A stretch of 64,000 nucleotides of DNA from Prunus persica (GCF_000346465.2 NC_034009.1:39238844-39302843); one strand, 5' to 3'; positions 1 through 12,920 are shown, numbered from the stretch's first letter. Notes: generated by a model from the letters alone, not told the origin. Translations and numbers: made by a program.

Positions 1-63
1 ATGGAACATGCAGTCTGGTTTACGCAATTCCTGGTTAAAATAAGCACGTTTTGTTCACAAGGG

Positions 64-89
64 AGGAGGAAGAAGAAGAAGAAGAAGAA
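64..89. repeat. (GAA)n microsatellite
   Basis: A short run of GGA/AGA triplets near the window start. It makes a Glu-rich translation that is not a credible protein. Confidence 0.8.
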
Positions 90-2662
90 TGTTGCATTTT
101 GGTTCAGGGTCGTTTTTGTTTACCTGTAAACTATGACCTTTTTTTGGGGAAGTTTCTGGCATTATTTAGTCTTCATTTCGTGGCAGACAATCAAAGCCCA
201 ACAGGGATTTTCCTCTCCTTTGACAGAACTTCTTGGCAGTCTTGTACTTTTTTTTTTTCCTGGAAAGAGGGAAGTTTCTTGGCTAGCAATCAAAGCTCAA
301 GCATTTCCAAGTCAGACTTCAAACCACACGCATAAATTTGATAAGGGATTTTCTGTATTATTTACATGATACAGAAGATTTTAATAGAATAATAGAAATT
401 GAAGAGTGGGCTAGAGTGACATTCTTGTGGTATTAAATTTTCATGTGGAGTTGTCACATTCATCCCTTAAGAAGTTAAGATGCTCTCTTCTCTCAGAGAA
501 AACAAAAATAAAACATAGCACACCTTCCATCTTATTTCAAATAGGAGAAAAATAGTTCCCAAGTCAAAAGAAAATCATGACAAATTTATGAATTGAAATT
601 ATTTTATATTTCTGTTGTCAACCGTGTTAGATCAAACTATAGCTGGACGGGGGTTCAGAGTATGCAGATCAAGGGTTGGGATCATCCCAGCAGAGACAAT
701 CCAAATCTTGAAAAAGATCTTGCCTTTACATGCAATGCATGTTTTCATGTGGGCTTTCCACTAAGCCAAACAAAAATTAATAATAAGAATCTTTCATGGG
801 GTTGACTCCAAATGGTCTATGAGGGTCGTTGATTCTATGGCATATATGGCTTCCAAATGGTCAGAAGTCAAAGCTTTTTTTTTACTGTGTCTAAATTTAA
901 ATGGAGAGAAAACGGTAGGTTATTGTTTGCATTAAATGGAGAGAAAAACGGTGGCGTTAATTATAGCTTTTGATTAAGGATTACTTGAGCAACAAGCCAT
1001 GGAAGGAAAAGTTGAAGACGTTATTGCTTACTTCATGAGCATCTGTTCAAACTTAATAAATATTCAGAAATAAATATTCAGAAAAACAAAACTATAATAT
1101 ATAGACTCTTTACCAACTTTTTCCTATTTCTTAAATCAAAAGACATTGAAAAAACGATTTCCCATTTCTTAGAAACAATAAAACGTTTTCCCATTTCTTT
1201 TGAAGCGTCATCTTCATATCTTGCATCTTTGATTTAAAGGTTAATTAAACCCTAATTTCGAGAACTCATTTAAACAACTACTTTGAATTTCCCTTAAAAT
1301 AATCCTTTGAATTTGAAATCCAAGAACCGAAAACGGGCACATTTAGCACACTTCTTATAATTCAATTTTAAGCACCAAATTTTGAACTGTGTCTGCTTAG
1401 CTTATTATTTAAGCTTCATATAGTTCTTTGTTTCGATCGATATTCACACAACTTTCTTTTTTTATTTATCATCAAAGCTAAGTTTTTAAACGTACAATAA
1501 TGGAATTTATTTGAATTCTCTATTAATTTCTCATATAAATTTCTAGCAAAGGAAAAAATCTTATACATGAGAGACAATTTCCACAGAAACCATGCATGTA
1601 CCTGGTTGCAATTCAAAGATTAGTGACGTTTACGAACTAAATCTGGGTATTATGGTACTTCTTTTCCTAATGTCTAAAAACGTCATGAGTTTGAATTTCC
1701 AATCTCTATTGATTAAAAAAAGATTGAACATATGAGGATGAATTTATTTTGACTTTTATGACAACAAGACTTTTCTTATTGAGAGGAACAATATTATACT
1801 AAACTCACACATACAACACGGATTCTAGGACTCGAATTCAAAACTTTGTTTCGAAAAGCAATTACTACAAACCATTACATTATTTGCAAAATTTATATAC
1901 ATTTAAATTAGCATCCAAAAGCGATTTGAGCTTCTCTTCCAGTCAATAAGATGCATCTGGAGCAGGAGGTTTGGCTGTATTGCTCTGATCACGGGCTTTT
2001 GTCCGAAAATTTTCGTAATCTTTATTCTTTATTATTTAAAACTGAATTAGGTCAAAGGTTTTTTTTTCCTATAATAATATGTAGGTCAAAGGTGGAACCA
2101 CTTAAATCATTGTATATATATATTATCTTTCCAACGTGCATTTTTCGTAATAACTATCTATTTTGGAAATAATTATCTAAAAACGTAAATCAAATCCTTA
2201 ACATAAAAAAGAAAAAAAAATACCGAAGCTCAACATAAAATGCCTATGCATGCGGCTCTTGGACTTGCCAAAGGTTCGACCAAGCCCAGCAGCAAGATTT
2301 TATTTATTTATTTTTACAGGAACCATCAAGATTAATTGGATCTATATGATCATACGTCCCATGTGTACAAAATCCCCACACATCCGGAGAAGATATGTCG
2401 GTCCATATGGTCAACCAATTATTTTTTCCCCCTCTTATATTCTTATTATTATCAATGTGTATTATACTATATGTTACGTATAGTATGATATTAATTAGCT
2501 ATTTCTTGGGTACATGCATCTAAGTGGAAGTTGCTTGAGGCCAACCCAAAATCTTTAGTTTTATTAATAAACGAGCTCGACGGAACTTTGAAGAAGGTTT
2601 TGCGTTAAGGACTAATTGAGGAATTATAATCTCAGTTCCAATCTGATGTATTTTCTACTTCA
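90..2662. other. Intergenic spacer
   Basis: AT-rich sequence with only short open frames, none with recognisable protein similarity or splice partners. I see no RNA gene here. It may hold the flank of a gene lying left of the window, but nothing supports a specific call. Confidence 0.5.
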
Positions 2663-2845
2663 CAGTTTCGATATCTTAGATCACAGGAGTCTAAGATATT
2701 GTGGTCACTCACCGCTGGATATTAATCCAATGATTTAAAAAAGTTTCTTAAAAGAAGTGCAAGAATGAGTAAACCGTTGAATTTACATCCAACAATGAGT
2801 GACCACAAATCTCTTGGACCCCTGTAGTCCAAGAGAGCGGGACTG
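2663..2845. mobile_element. Small TIR element (MITE) with 10-bp target duplication
   Basis: The 183-bp element starts CAGTTTCGATATCTTAG and its reverse end reads CAGTCCCGCTCTCTTGG. The inverted arms run about 48 bp, including a shared TTGTGGTCACTC stretch. Both sides carry the identical 10-mer TTCTACTTCA (2653-2662 and 2846-2855), which fits a target-site duplication. A 9-10 bp duplication points to a Mutator-like family, although the CAG ends are also seen in other superfamilies. There is no coding capacity. Confidence 0.8.
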
Positions 2846-3189
2846 TTCTACTTCATATTTGGTGTACGGATGTTGAAAAACTAAAATTGATCAAGTTTCC
2901 TATATTTAGTTTGCATGCAAAACTACAACTTGTATGTAGTTTTCTAATGGATATATACATAGAGTTGCAAGTTAATGAAACGACAAACCATGGAATCTCC
3001 CCCTCAAGAAAAAGTTAGTTGTTTTGCAATACCCTGCATGATGCTCAAAAGAGTTTAATTATAGATAATCAATTCGTCATTCATATAATTAACTATGATT
3101 GTTGTTGTTGGCATGCTACATAGAGCTAATTAGGTAATTTTTTATATATTAATACAGAGCTAATTTCGTCTTATTGGCTAGATAGAGAT

Positions 3190-4840
3190 TGACTAAGGGA
3201 GATTCACTAATATACCCAAAATAGGAGCTGAAATTATAAAAAAACCCCACACGAAATGCACTTTAGAAACACACCCAAAATCCATTTACTACATAAAAAA
3301 TGAGTGTTAAAGTTCCTATAAATTACATGATTGCCATTGATAAACTTAAAACAAGCCCAACATAAAAAACTCAAAAAAAACCCAAAATAAGCCCAGCAAG
3401 CCCGAAGTACATTGTTAATACCATATCATAGAAGTACATTGTTAATACTATATTATAGAAGTACATTGTTAATACCATGTCATAGAAGTACATTGTTAAT
3501 ACCATTTCTTACAAAAAAATCAACCAAAAAAAAAAAATCCAAAATAGCCCAACAAGACATCCGATATCCTTTTCAGAAACCACCTCCAATTGTCCATAAT
3601 TTCACCAGAAACAATCGCAAAAGCAAAAGGAAATATCTCTACAAGAAAAAAAAAAGTAAATTGTTAATACTATGTCATAGAACTATCTCCCTAGTAAAAA
3701 TCACATTATGCCTATCATAAACTTCAAGTGCATAGCTATATATAGAGCAAAATATAGAGCATGTTTTGTCACTGAAAATCTGTTAATACTATGTCATAAA
3801 AGTACATTGTTAATATTATATTATAGAAATCAACTCAATTGCATGGTATGAACAATATTTCAACTGTTCATACCACTTACTGGAAGTTAACGACTACATC
3901 ATTTTATTTGCATAATAGGTATGATAAAAGTGTACAACTCCATACCACTCAAAATCAATACTCAACAATGATAAAAATACAGAGAATGACTCCATCTCAA
4001 CAATAGTTGCAGGTTGAAAGGATTTGGGTTAGAAGAATTGATATGGCTCAATCTGCTAATCGTGCCCTCCCTTACTGCTGCGTATCTTTTACGCTAGAAA
4101 GGTTTGGGTAGCATGGGGGCCAGAATGACTTTGCTCTTCTTCAAATCAAGTAATTTTTCAGTGTGACTGGTGAACCCAAAACCTAGGCCTAAACACCAAC
4201 ACCACCTCCAAGTTCCTGTGCCCTGGCATTCCCTCTTAAAAAATGACTTGTATATTTCTTGGATTTCCCATACAAGATCAAAGTACAGCCCCCAAACCCT
4301 ACTCTTACTATCAGCGATGAGGGATCTTCTGCCACACATGACCAAAGTATGTCTTTGAGAAGGGCTCAACAATCAAAATCAATAGTCCTTTGCTTGGGCC
4401 TATTGGGATTTCATGGAAGCTATGCAAAATCTGATCATTTCTCACATACCCAATTAAAATTAGTTCAAAAAAACAAAAAGGGTCAGTGAAGAATGGGACT
4501 CTCATGGGATTTTCTTTAACAGAGGAGCTCCGACTTCTCTAAGGATCCAAGAAACGATCAAGGAAAGGCCGAAAAGACCACAATAAGCAAGTCTAGCTGA
4601 TTTCCTGGAAATCCCAGCGGAGGGCTTGAGGCTTCAGACCTGAGGTTGTCAAATCTGAGGGAGGCTTCAAACGAGATCCAAAACTAATTTAATGCTAAAA
4701 AGGGTAATAAAGATATTTCATCTTATTAATTAAAATAAAAAACATACAATTGTTGATTTTTGGGTTTATTTTGGGTGTGTTTCTATGTTTTAAATAGTGT
4801 AGTCTAAGAATGGGTGTTTCACTAATTTTTGGGAATGCCT
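3190..4840. mobile_element. Non-autonomous TIR-bounded element, about 1.6 kb
   Basis: Near the left end is a segment reading TAGAAACACACCCAAAAT (about 3264-3281), and the same text occurs inverted near the right end (about 4767-4784). Outer parts (TTCACTAATATACCCA and its inverted partner near 4815-4835) are also similar. The interior holds 27-bp tandem repeats and a stretch with several short overlapping frames (4094-4505) that I do not recognise. No transposase is seen. Exact ends and target duplication were not resolved. Confidence 0.5.
3404..3508. repeat. 27-bp tandem repeat, four copies plus dispersed partial copies
   Basis: The unit GAAGTACATTGTTAATACC followed by an ATATCATA-like segment repeats head to tail about four times. 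Further partial copies lie near 3656-3682 and 3780-3826. Units abut with no unique spacers, so this is a minisatellite inside the TIR element and not a CRISPR. Confidence 0.8.
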
Positions 4841-5129
4841 AGCCAAGTTGGGGGGCTTGTTTATAAATAGAAAATTTTTTTGATTCAGTTACACATGATG
4901 CCAATGTGCTGACTGCCATTTAATATGAGGTAATCCGTATGATTAACTGTTTTAATTAATTTTATCTTGGCCGCAGAAATAATTGACCGTTCAACCTCAA
5001 AATGACGTCGTTCCTCCAAAACAAAATTGGCCACCATCAAGGGTTGACATAGAAAGCGGCTATTACTAGCTAGGCTACTCCGTATATACCCTTTAAGTAA
5101 CAAAAGTTTACAAATTCAGCCTGCAATCT

Positions 5130-5201
5130 GCGTCAGTAGTCCAACGGTTAGGATAATTGCCTTCCAAGCAATAGACCCGGGTTCGACTCCCGGCTGACGC
5201 A
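5130..5201 (+). tRNA. tRNA-Gly (anticodon TCC)
   Basis: A 72-nt cloverleaf. The acceptor stem GCGTCAG (5130-5136) pairs with CTGACGC (5194-5200) and is followed by discriminator A. The anticodon arm TTGCC-TTCCAAG-CAA places TCC in the loop. The T-arm contains GGGTTCGACTCCC, which is also the B-box of the internal Pol III promoter. There is no intron and no encoded CCA, as expected for a nuclear tRNA gene. A T-run starting at about 5206 can act as the terminator. Confidence 0.95.
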
Positions 5202-5205
5202 GTTA

Positions 5206-5224
5206 TTTTTCTTTTCTTTTTTTT
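5206..5224 (+). terminator. Pol III terminator of tRNA-Gly
   Basis: A run of five T followed by further T-rich sequence begins 5 nt after the tRNA 3' end. Pol III stops at such runs. Confidence 0.7.
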
Positions 5225-6586
5225 GTAAATTTTAACTCTAATTTTTTAAAATTGCATAGGAATAATAATAGAGTACTTTGTGCTTGGTAGCTACTAACTA
5301 TACATTTCCAGCCTAAATAGTTAAAAATCATGTATTGATTTATTTAAGATTAAGATGTAAGATAAATAAATAAACATAAAACTCAAAGTAGTAGGTGGTC
5401 CTTCTCCTTTAAGATAATGCTATTCAAGTTTTTCAACATTATGCTCTTTTTTATTTTATTTTAAATATTTTTTGGTCAATATGGGTCAGGCTATCTTAAC
5501 AGTTTGTTTCATGTATTATTCATTTGTCTCTGTATGAATGTCTAAATTAATCTCAGAAATTATGGACAGAAGAGAGCATGTATCCAAAATTCCAAATCCA
5601 CCAAGTAAGATGCTTCATCAACTGCAACACCAGCATCATTATTTAAGCTCTGTTTGGAGAAGTGGCACATCATAGTTCCAGTTCCAGTTGCAGGTGCTGT
5701 CTGTCTCAATCAAAATTCAAGTAATTTTCAGATAACTGCTTGTCCAAATTCTGTTAAATAATAACCTATTTCCCTTTAAATCAGGGGCATTAGCTGTGTA
5801 GACCTTTGCTTATGCTTCTCTAATCCAGAAAGTATATATAATTATGTATATGGCCGGACTGGTGAAGGTAATGCCTAATAGTTTGACCTATATTTTTTCC
5901 TATTTATAACTGTCATTTACAAGGTTTGAATTAAACCGATTGTCATTCTAAGTTTTCGTAACATATTAAAGATTACAAGATATATAGTTTGATTATATAA
6001 AAAATTGAAGAAAAAAAAAGGAAATAAATACTTAGCTTCACAAATACATTGTATGTAACCTCCTGTGGTTGAAACATACACGTCATGCTTTGGGAGCTTC
6101 TGCTAAAGATTGGATGAGGGGACACAATCTAAGTTTGGAAATATGGAAGAGAACAATGAATTGTGAGGTGCTAAATATATTCTAATGCCAAAATACTAAA
6201 AATAAATATATAAAAATTAAGGAAATTGGTGGGCGGATATTTAATAAAATAGTACATGTTTTCCATTCTACGACTATCCTATGACATGTTTAGCAGTAAT
6301 GTCTAGTGGTCTGCGAAATTGAAGGTTTTGTGGTAGCATGAAACGTGTCCAGTTTTGATGGTTTGTCACCACCATGATGAATACAAGCCTCCTATCAAGG
6401 GTACAAAATCAAAACAAGAATTGAAGAAAATAAACATAAACATACATAATTGGACTGCTTGTCACACCCATTTGTATACATTTGATGCTCACATAAATAG
6501 TACTAAATTAAATTCTGACCATTGGCTTCGAAACTCAATTTTTGTTGGGATATGGTGCAACCCTTGTATTGTACTAAGAAACCCAG
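5225..6586. other. Intergenic spacer
   Basis: AT-rich sequence without a recognisable gene. Its right end should hold the 3' UTR and polyadenylation site of the CER26-like gene on the minus strand. Confidence 0.5.
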
Positions 6587-8031
6587 CTAGGTTTTGTTCA
6601 AATCCATCAAGATGGTTGGAGAGAGTTGTAAAATAAGATCGTCTTCACATAGCTTGGTTACCTCATCACGTGGAAGTGTAACCATTACTGCCCTACTTAG
6701 TTGACCATCTTTGGGTTTCGCTGGAAGGATCAAGACTTTCCCTAATCCTAACACCGGTTCGATATAACACGAAACATGAATCGGTGCGATCCCATCTTCA
6801 AAAATTGCTGAAAACGGGTCCACAGCTTCTAAGCTAGCACAAATGAGATCGCAGCCGTTCATCAACGAAGGAGATTGGTCATCGTTGCATTGAAGCCATT
6901 CGATCAAATCCATGATTCCCTCATTGTCCATTTTTGCTACAACTTCACCTATAGAAGTTGCAGCTTGTGATAGACTATTTTCTTGGAAACTCTCTAGATG
7001 GACCTTATTATAAACCATGCTATTTCCAAAGAAGCCTTTATCCAAACCCAAAACCTGTCTCACATCGATAGATATGGACATGTCAATAAGCCCATTTCTC
7101 ACTCCCTTGACCTTGCTAATACAAACCCAAAATAGCCCAGCCAGAGCCTCAAACGGTGATGGGCTTGATTTGTCATTTGCACCATCGGGCTGGGCCATTT
7201 CCATGCAGGCCCGAACCATGTCGTCCGAAAAACCGAAACTAACAGTTGTGTGCTTTTTGTCTACAAGATCAATGGACTCGTTGATGGAGGCTTTGTAGTG
7301 GGTGATCAATGAATTATAGGTGTTGTGGTTGGGCCTTGTGTTGCCGGGACTCCGCCGCGGCAACGGATAGAAAAACGGAAGACTCATCATTTTGCCCGGA
7401 AAGGTTGTGTCGGCCCAAGCCTTGATGAACATGGTGGCACAAGTAGGATCTGCAAGGAGATGAGTGCAACTTAGCCCAATTGCTAATCCACCATCTTCAA
7501 ATTCAGTAATCTGCACACAAAAAAATTAAAGACACTGCTAATATTACGAGAGAAAATATTATATTGTCGAAATGTCAATATAATTATATAATATTATATA
7601 ATATCAACCTGAACATAAAATGTTGACCAAAAGTAAGGCTTATGGTACATTTCCTCCCAATAAACAAGCATAAGCTCCTTGTCCCTATCCACATTCCTTA
7701 GCCACTCCTCCAAACTCCCTTTGGCCTTAGCTTCCAGCATTCTCACACCAGCATCATTGCACTTGATCATCCACTGATCATTGTCATTCTTCTGCAACCG
7801 GCCTGTAACGATCGGGAAATGCGTAAGCATGACGGCGAGGGACTCTCTGAGCCTCCCTGTGATCTCACCAGGCTCTGTTGGGGCACCCATTGATGGGTAA
7901 TACAAGACCATCCTAAGATGGTTGTGTTCCATATGGCGGTCAAGGACAGATAAGGGGTAGCTTTTTCCTGCTTGGACTGGCTTTGTGCTAACTACGGTGC
8001 GTTTGCAAATGATTGTGATGATCCCGGCCAT
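6587..8031 (-). CDS. CER26-like BAHD-family protein (wax / VLCFA elongation)
   Basis: Two exons, 8031-7609 and 7510-6587, join in frame across a short intron (donor CAG|GTTGAT, acceptor TGCAG|ATT) to give about 448 residues, normal for BAHD proteins. An HLLAD sequence at residues 158-162 is the HxxxD motif. The C-terminal DFGWG motif of active BAHD enzymes is replaced by a GLGKVLILP segment, as in the ECERIFERUM 2/26 group. Members of that group are known to help the ER fatty acid elongase extend acyl chains beyond C28, apparently without acyltransferase activity. I chose the Met at 8031: family proteins begin with a short leader before ICKRTVVSTKPVQ, and a TATA-like site lies just upstream of a more distal in-frame Met at 8067. 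A true BAHD acyltransferase is the alternative but less likely. Confidence 0.88.
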
Positions 8032-8072
8032 TGCTAGGATCTGGCTGGGATTTCTGATGATGATCAAGGCTC

Positions 8073-8083
8073 TTATTTATTGG
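8073..8083 (-). promoter_or_regulatory. TATA-like element of the CER26-like gene
   Basis: On the minus strand this reads CCAATAAATAAG, about 45 bp upstream of the chosen start codon. The position suits a TATA box with a short leader. Inference from position and composition only. Confidence 0.35.
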
Positions 8084-8904
8084 TTGCAAGTTCGAGATGA
8101 AGGAAGGTTGAAGGGTCCATGCTTAAGGGAACCAGAAAAAACGAACTCTCGCGTATTGGGGGAAATGAGATTCTCATGATCCAGTTAAAAAATTAATATC
8201 TTTTTGGCATGTTTGCCTTTGCATAATGAACTCTGTTTTTGTTGCCTCGCTCTATTTTTTTTTTTTTTTTTTGGTGAAGAAACTTTGACAAGGAAAAGTA
8301 AAATTATGACATGACATGGTAGATGGGTCTTTGAAGGCAATCATACCAGTTATTTCAAAAGTAATAAAAGACGATGAAAATAATTACAATTTCATATATG
8401 GAGTATACAACGAAGATTTATAAATTTAAATTATATTGTTACAAAATTGAGCACGTCAATTCAAAATTCGAAAACGTGTTCGTATGGGATATGAATCCCT
8501 ACTATAAAAGTTTCCTTGTTTGATTTGATGGTGGATATGAAACCCTCCTTCAAATCAAACCCCCCTGTTAAAGATAAATTCTTTTTATTTTTATTTTTTT
8601 GAGATCCATGTAAAAGAATAAATGAGAAAATAAGAACCATCTCGGAAATTTCCCAAAAACCATTAAGTAGCTGTTTAGAAGCCCAATTGCAAAAGTCCTC
8701 TTCGCTTTCAAATCCAGACCCAAAATAACAACCCAGTAAGCATAAGTGACCGGAAGATAAATACGCGCGCACAGAGCACGTGTGACACACATCTCCTTCC
8801 CTCTCCTCCTCAACTTCTCATATCACAATATCTCACACCAATCAGATCAGAAACCCTCCCTCTAATACCCAGAAGAACCAGAAGCAGAAGAAGGGTTTTC
8901 GAAG

Positions 8905-10125
8905 ATGTCAGGTGCAGTAGTGGTGGGTTACTCGAGCTCATGGTCGCGCGCCCTAGTCCAGATCTCTCCGTACACATTCTCCGCCATCGGAATCGCCGTT
9001 GCCATCGGCGTCTCTGTTCTCGGCGCCGCCTGGTTCTTCTCTTTCCCTTGCTCTCTCTTCATTTCTGTTATTAAAGTTTTAATCTTTGAATTTGGTATTG
9101 AATTATGGAAATTATTGTGTGGAAATTAGGGGAATTTATATCACTGGCAGCAGTTTGATCGGTGCAGCAATCAAGGCCCCTCGTATCACTTCTAAGAATC
9201 TCATTAGGTAATTATTTCTATGAAATTTAACACAATTTCTTCATTACATGTTTGTTTAACCTCTGCTTTTCGATTCACAAATTTATAAAGTAAAATGTAA
9301 ATCCCAGAAATTGAGATAATTATGATGATCTGAAGTGATATCCCAGTAATTGGATTTGATAGTGGATGTCTAGTCTTAATTGAGAAATGGTTCTAATTGT
9401 TTTTGGCAATCACTTATATAACTAGCTTGGTTAATTGATTGGTGGATGGAGAATTGTGCTATCTATTCAAAACACCCCCTCAATACTGTTTCTTCATACC
9501 AATGTGGGAAGTTTTGTTATCTTCTTTCACTTCAAGCTCACTGCCATTGTTGTGAGAAGTTTTCTTTTAGTGAATGATGTACCTTGAATTTTTGACTTAA
9601 ACATAGCGCTGATTATATATTCTTAAGTCTGACGTTAAGGACTAACTTCGATGGGATTCATCTGTTGTATCAGTGTAATCTTTTGTGAAGCTGTTGCTAT
9701 ATATGGTGTTATTGTTGCGATTATTCTACAAACAAAGTTGGAGAATGTTCCAGCATCAAAGATATATGCACCTGAGTCTCTTAGAGCTGGATATGCTATC
9801 TTCGCCTCTGGGATTATCGTGGGCTTTGCAAACCTTGTCTGCGGGTTGATATCTTTAGCCTCCTTTCTCACATTTGTTGTTTTTCTTTATGGAGTCTCAA
9901 AAAAATTATATGGTTCTTGCAATATGATGATTTTGATATGGATTTTGTTTCTGTGGCAGTTTATGTGTGGGAATCATAGGAAGCAGCTGTGCATTGTCTG
10001 ATGCCCAAAACTCTTCACTTTTTGTGAAGATCCTTGTGATTGAGATCTTTGGCAGCGCACTTGGATTGTTTGGAGTGATTGTGGGAATCATAATGTCAGC
10101 TCAAGCAACATGGCCTTCGAAATGA
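8905..10125 (+). CDS. VHA-c'': V-type proton ATPase subunit c'' (proteolipid)
   Basis: Four exons (8905-9032, 9130-9207, 9674-9844, 9960-10125) join in phase to 180 residues, the family length. Subunit c'' is one of the proteolipids of the membrane V0 ring that moves protons into vacuole, Golgi and endosomes. Four hydrophobic membrane spans are visible. The proton-carrying glutamate is most likely Glu74, in the FCEAVAIYG segment. The C-terminal half holds the second proteolipid repeat ([16 protein letters not shown]). The protein is nearly identical in style to Arabidopsis VHA-c''. A start context of GAAGATGTC and the conserved MSGA N-terminus support the start. The 3' end faces the monooxygenase gene 590 bp away. 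Confidence 0.96.
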
Positions 10126-10715
10126 TAATTTGTTGCTCAGTAGAACTTGGCAACACATTATGACCGTGTTATGTGCGCAAATGATTTTCTGTGTTTTGTG
10201 CTTTTCATCATTAGTGATAGGAACGTACAAACTGCTGTGGAAATATTATTTGCCCGCTTGTATCAATCTTAGGCTGTATTTAATCTGATGGGAATGAGTT
10301 TGTGGGAGAGCTGGTTGTTCAATATTGTATAAGGATGAGTTAAGCATTGCCTCATTCACGGTGGTAGACAATATTATCTTAGTTTTGAATGAATAACGTA
10401 ATGATTTTTTGTGAAGACCACCTCCCTGAAAGAAGCTGATTTGTTTATGTATCCAATTTTATTTCCCATTTTTATGTGCATCAAACTATGTCAGTTTTCT
10501 ATAGTTTCTATTTGAATTTTCATCATTGTAGCCATATAACCCTTTTTTTCTTCCATAAATAGTTTGAACACAAGACTCAAACAGAGATCATGCCTTATTG
10601 GATGCATTGCATCAAAATAAATACAAAAAGGAGTGGTATTCTTCTGTTAAAGCTCTCAGCAACCGAATTGGAAGGACAATTTGTCTTGTCGATTTCCGGG
10701 AGCATAACATTTAAA
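10126..10715. other. Convergent 3' spacer
   Basis: The region between two tail-to-tail genes should hold both 3' UTRs. Nothing else is recognisable. Confidence 0.5.
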
Positions 10716-12157
10716 TCATAGTAGTATGGCAGGAACATCACTGAAAAAGGGCATGAGTCTCTGATGAAGCTCTTGGCATTCCTCTGAATTAGCAGTCTTG
10801 GGGTCGAAAGATGGTCGATCAGGAAGAACCAGGCCTTGTTTAATCCGACCCATTCGCCTTGCGTGCAAGACTTGTTTGGATACAACTGGTAGCCGAATCG
10901 ACTGATATTCTTCGAGAGCTGATTGCAAATTTTCTACTCCCCACTTCTTCAGGCATTGGCCTAGCACTGCAGCATCTAATACCGACATGTTCGTGCTTCT
11001 TACGGCATGAGGAGTTGTGGGATGAGCCGCATCTCCAACTAGTACCACATTGTCCCGGTAGATTTGTTCTAAGGGTTCACTGTCATAAATGGCATTGATG
11101 AAAGGGTCCCTAGTTTCTTTGATCACTCTCACAAACTCTGGAAGCCACACCTTCTCTGCTTCTTTGTGCATATTCTGGATCATGTAACTGCCTGCTTTCG
11201 TGGTCATCGAGTTACGCTTCAGATCAGGCTCTGGCTGGTGGACATACCAAATCCAATTGAGCCTCTGATTCAGAAGCTCATATAGCACAGTGTGACTTCC
11301 AGAACCTAAGCCAAAGTACAAGCATTTCCCAAGTTCAGGGTATGCCTTCCGGATGCCGATTATAGTTTCTGAATTCTCATTTCCTGAAAAATCAAGAACG
11401 CCTCTCCATGCACAATAACCTGAATACCTACAAAACCATCTACAATCAATACCATAACATACCACAAACTGAAAAGATACACTTTTTCATGAAAAGGGTC
11501 GACATTTCACAAACCTCAGTTTATGGTCAGGGACAAAACTTTGGCGGATAGAGGAGAGGCACCCATCTGCTGCAACAAGCAAATCGCCTACGATTTCGAT
11601 GATCTCATTCGTTTGATGAGCTGTGGCCTTCACTTTAACTGAACCCTTGTCACTAGAAACAGTGAAAGATAGGAAATGGTGACCCCAGAGAAACAAGTTT
11701 GGTGGTAGAGCATTGTACAGAAGGGCATGTAGGTCAGCCCAATGTGCTGCTCTACAGTTGAAGTCCTCATCTCTAGTTAATGTCCATTTTACCTTTTTCT
11801 CACCATCTATTGCATCATTCTACATAGCAAAAAAAAAATTCCTAAACTAGGAAACTTGTAAAATTGCAATATAACAAGATTGAATTGGAAATTAATTGAA
11901 GTTTGTACCTGATCAATTGTGAGGGGTAAAGTGGCCTTGTTGAGAAGCTCGGGCTCTTTGATCCATGACTGAATGAGTTTTAGAGCCAGAGGGTCAAGGC
12001 CAAGTCCTGCCCCAGTTGGGCTTCCAGTTGGGGCTGCATATGATTTCTCTACCACCACAACATCCCACCCAGCTAATATTAGCGTGTGTGCGCATGATAC
12101 CCCTGCTATGCTCCCTCCCACTATCACTGCCTTGGGCTTTTTCTTCTGATCAGTCAT
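10716..12157 (-). CDS. FAD-dependent monooxygenase (aromatic-ring hydroxylase type)
   Basis: Three exons (12157-11909, 11819-11515, 11427-10716) join in frame to 421 residues. The N-terminus has the dinucleotide-binding fingerprint VIVGGSIAGVSCA followed by an acidic residue after the second strand. The middle has the DLLVAADGCLSSIR segment typical of group A flavin monooxygenases. The C-terminal half has the GDAAHPTTP motif that contacts FAD. The enzyme should use FAD, NAD(P)H and oxygen to hydroxylate a small substrate. The substrate cannot be told from sequence, and database names such as 6-hydroxynicotinate monooxygenase-like are only similarity labels. No signal peptide is obvious. It is transcribed away from NAA50, with a 763-bp divergent spacer. 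Confidence 0.88.
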
Positions 12158-12920
12158 CTCTCTCTTCTCTCTCTCGAGAGAGAGGCCACAGTGCTCTCTC
12201 TCTCTCTATCTGTCTCTCTTGTTTTTGGTGAATTGAAGAGAGGTGGTTGTGACTAAAAGACAGTGGGAAGACTACAAGAAAATCACATGGCCTCACACGA
12301 TAAGATGGTTTTCTAGAAGCCAGATATTTGTGGAGTTATGTTTATGGTCCTTACTAGGAAAAAATAAATAATATTGAACATGAAATAGATTGATGAAGAA
12401 AATGTAACAGATAACGCAGAATAATGATACGAAGTTTGTGGAAATTTTACCTGTACAAATGATAATATATTTTGATATTGTGGTGCATAGTTTTCACTTT
12501 ATTAGAAGAAGTCTCAAGTATAAATCTAACTGACGACAATTGTTTAGTTTTTTTTTGTTAAAATTAGTTAGAGGAGGATGGTTTTTCACACACATTACCT
12601 ACCTTTTTTAACTAGGCTAGACTTGTTAGCCAATTGTGGTTTAATATATCAAATATATAATTTTTTTTTTTTAAAAGTTAGTAAGAAAAAGAAAAAACCA
12701 AAATAAAAACCGTATACATTTAGAGATATGTTAATGGGCTTGAATCTCATAGTTTTACCAGTTAGGCCCTGGCCCGGACCGCCCGGACCACTACATAAAC
12801 CCAAAGATACGCTGTCCGTACAAAATTACAAATCCACCCCCTCCCCTCTCTCCCCTTCTCTCTCTCTGCAAAACCCTCTCTCTGCTTTTCTTCTCTGTAA
12901 GTGAAGGTATCTGTGGAGAA
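12158..12920. promoter_or_regulatory. Divergent promoter region (monooxygenase / NAA50)
   Basis: The 763 bp between two head-to-head genes contains a CT-rich tract (about 12155-12220) just upstream of the monooxygenase start and another CT-rich tract (about 12838-12896) just upstream of NAA50. Pyrimidine-rich leaders are common in plant genes. No TATA box stands out. Confidence 0.45.

Noticed and set aside
3404..3508. CRISPR-like spaced repeats
   Set aside because: Units touch with no unique spacers and the genome is a plant. It is a minisatellite.
8032..8067. Upstream in-frame start of the CER26-like gene
   Set aside because: Would add 12 residues not seen in the family and lies at or before the likely transcription start.
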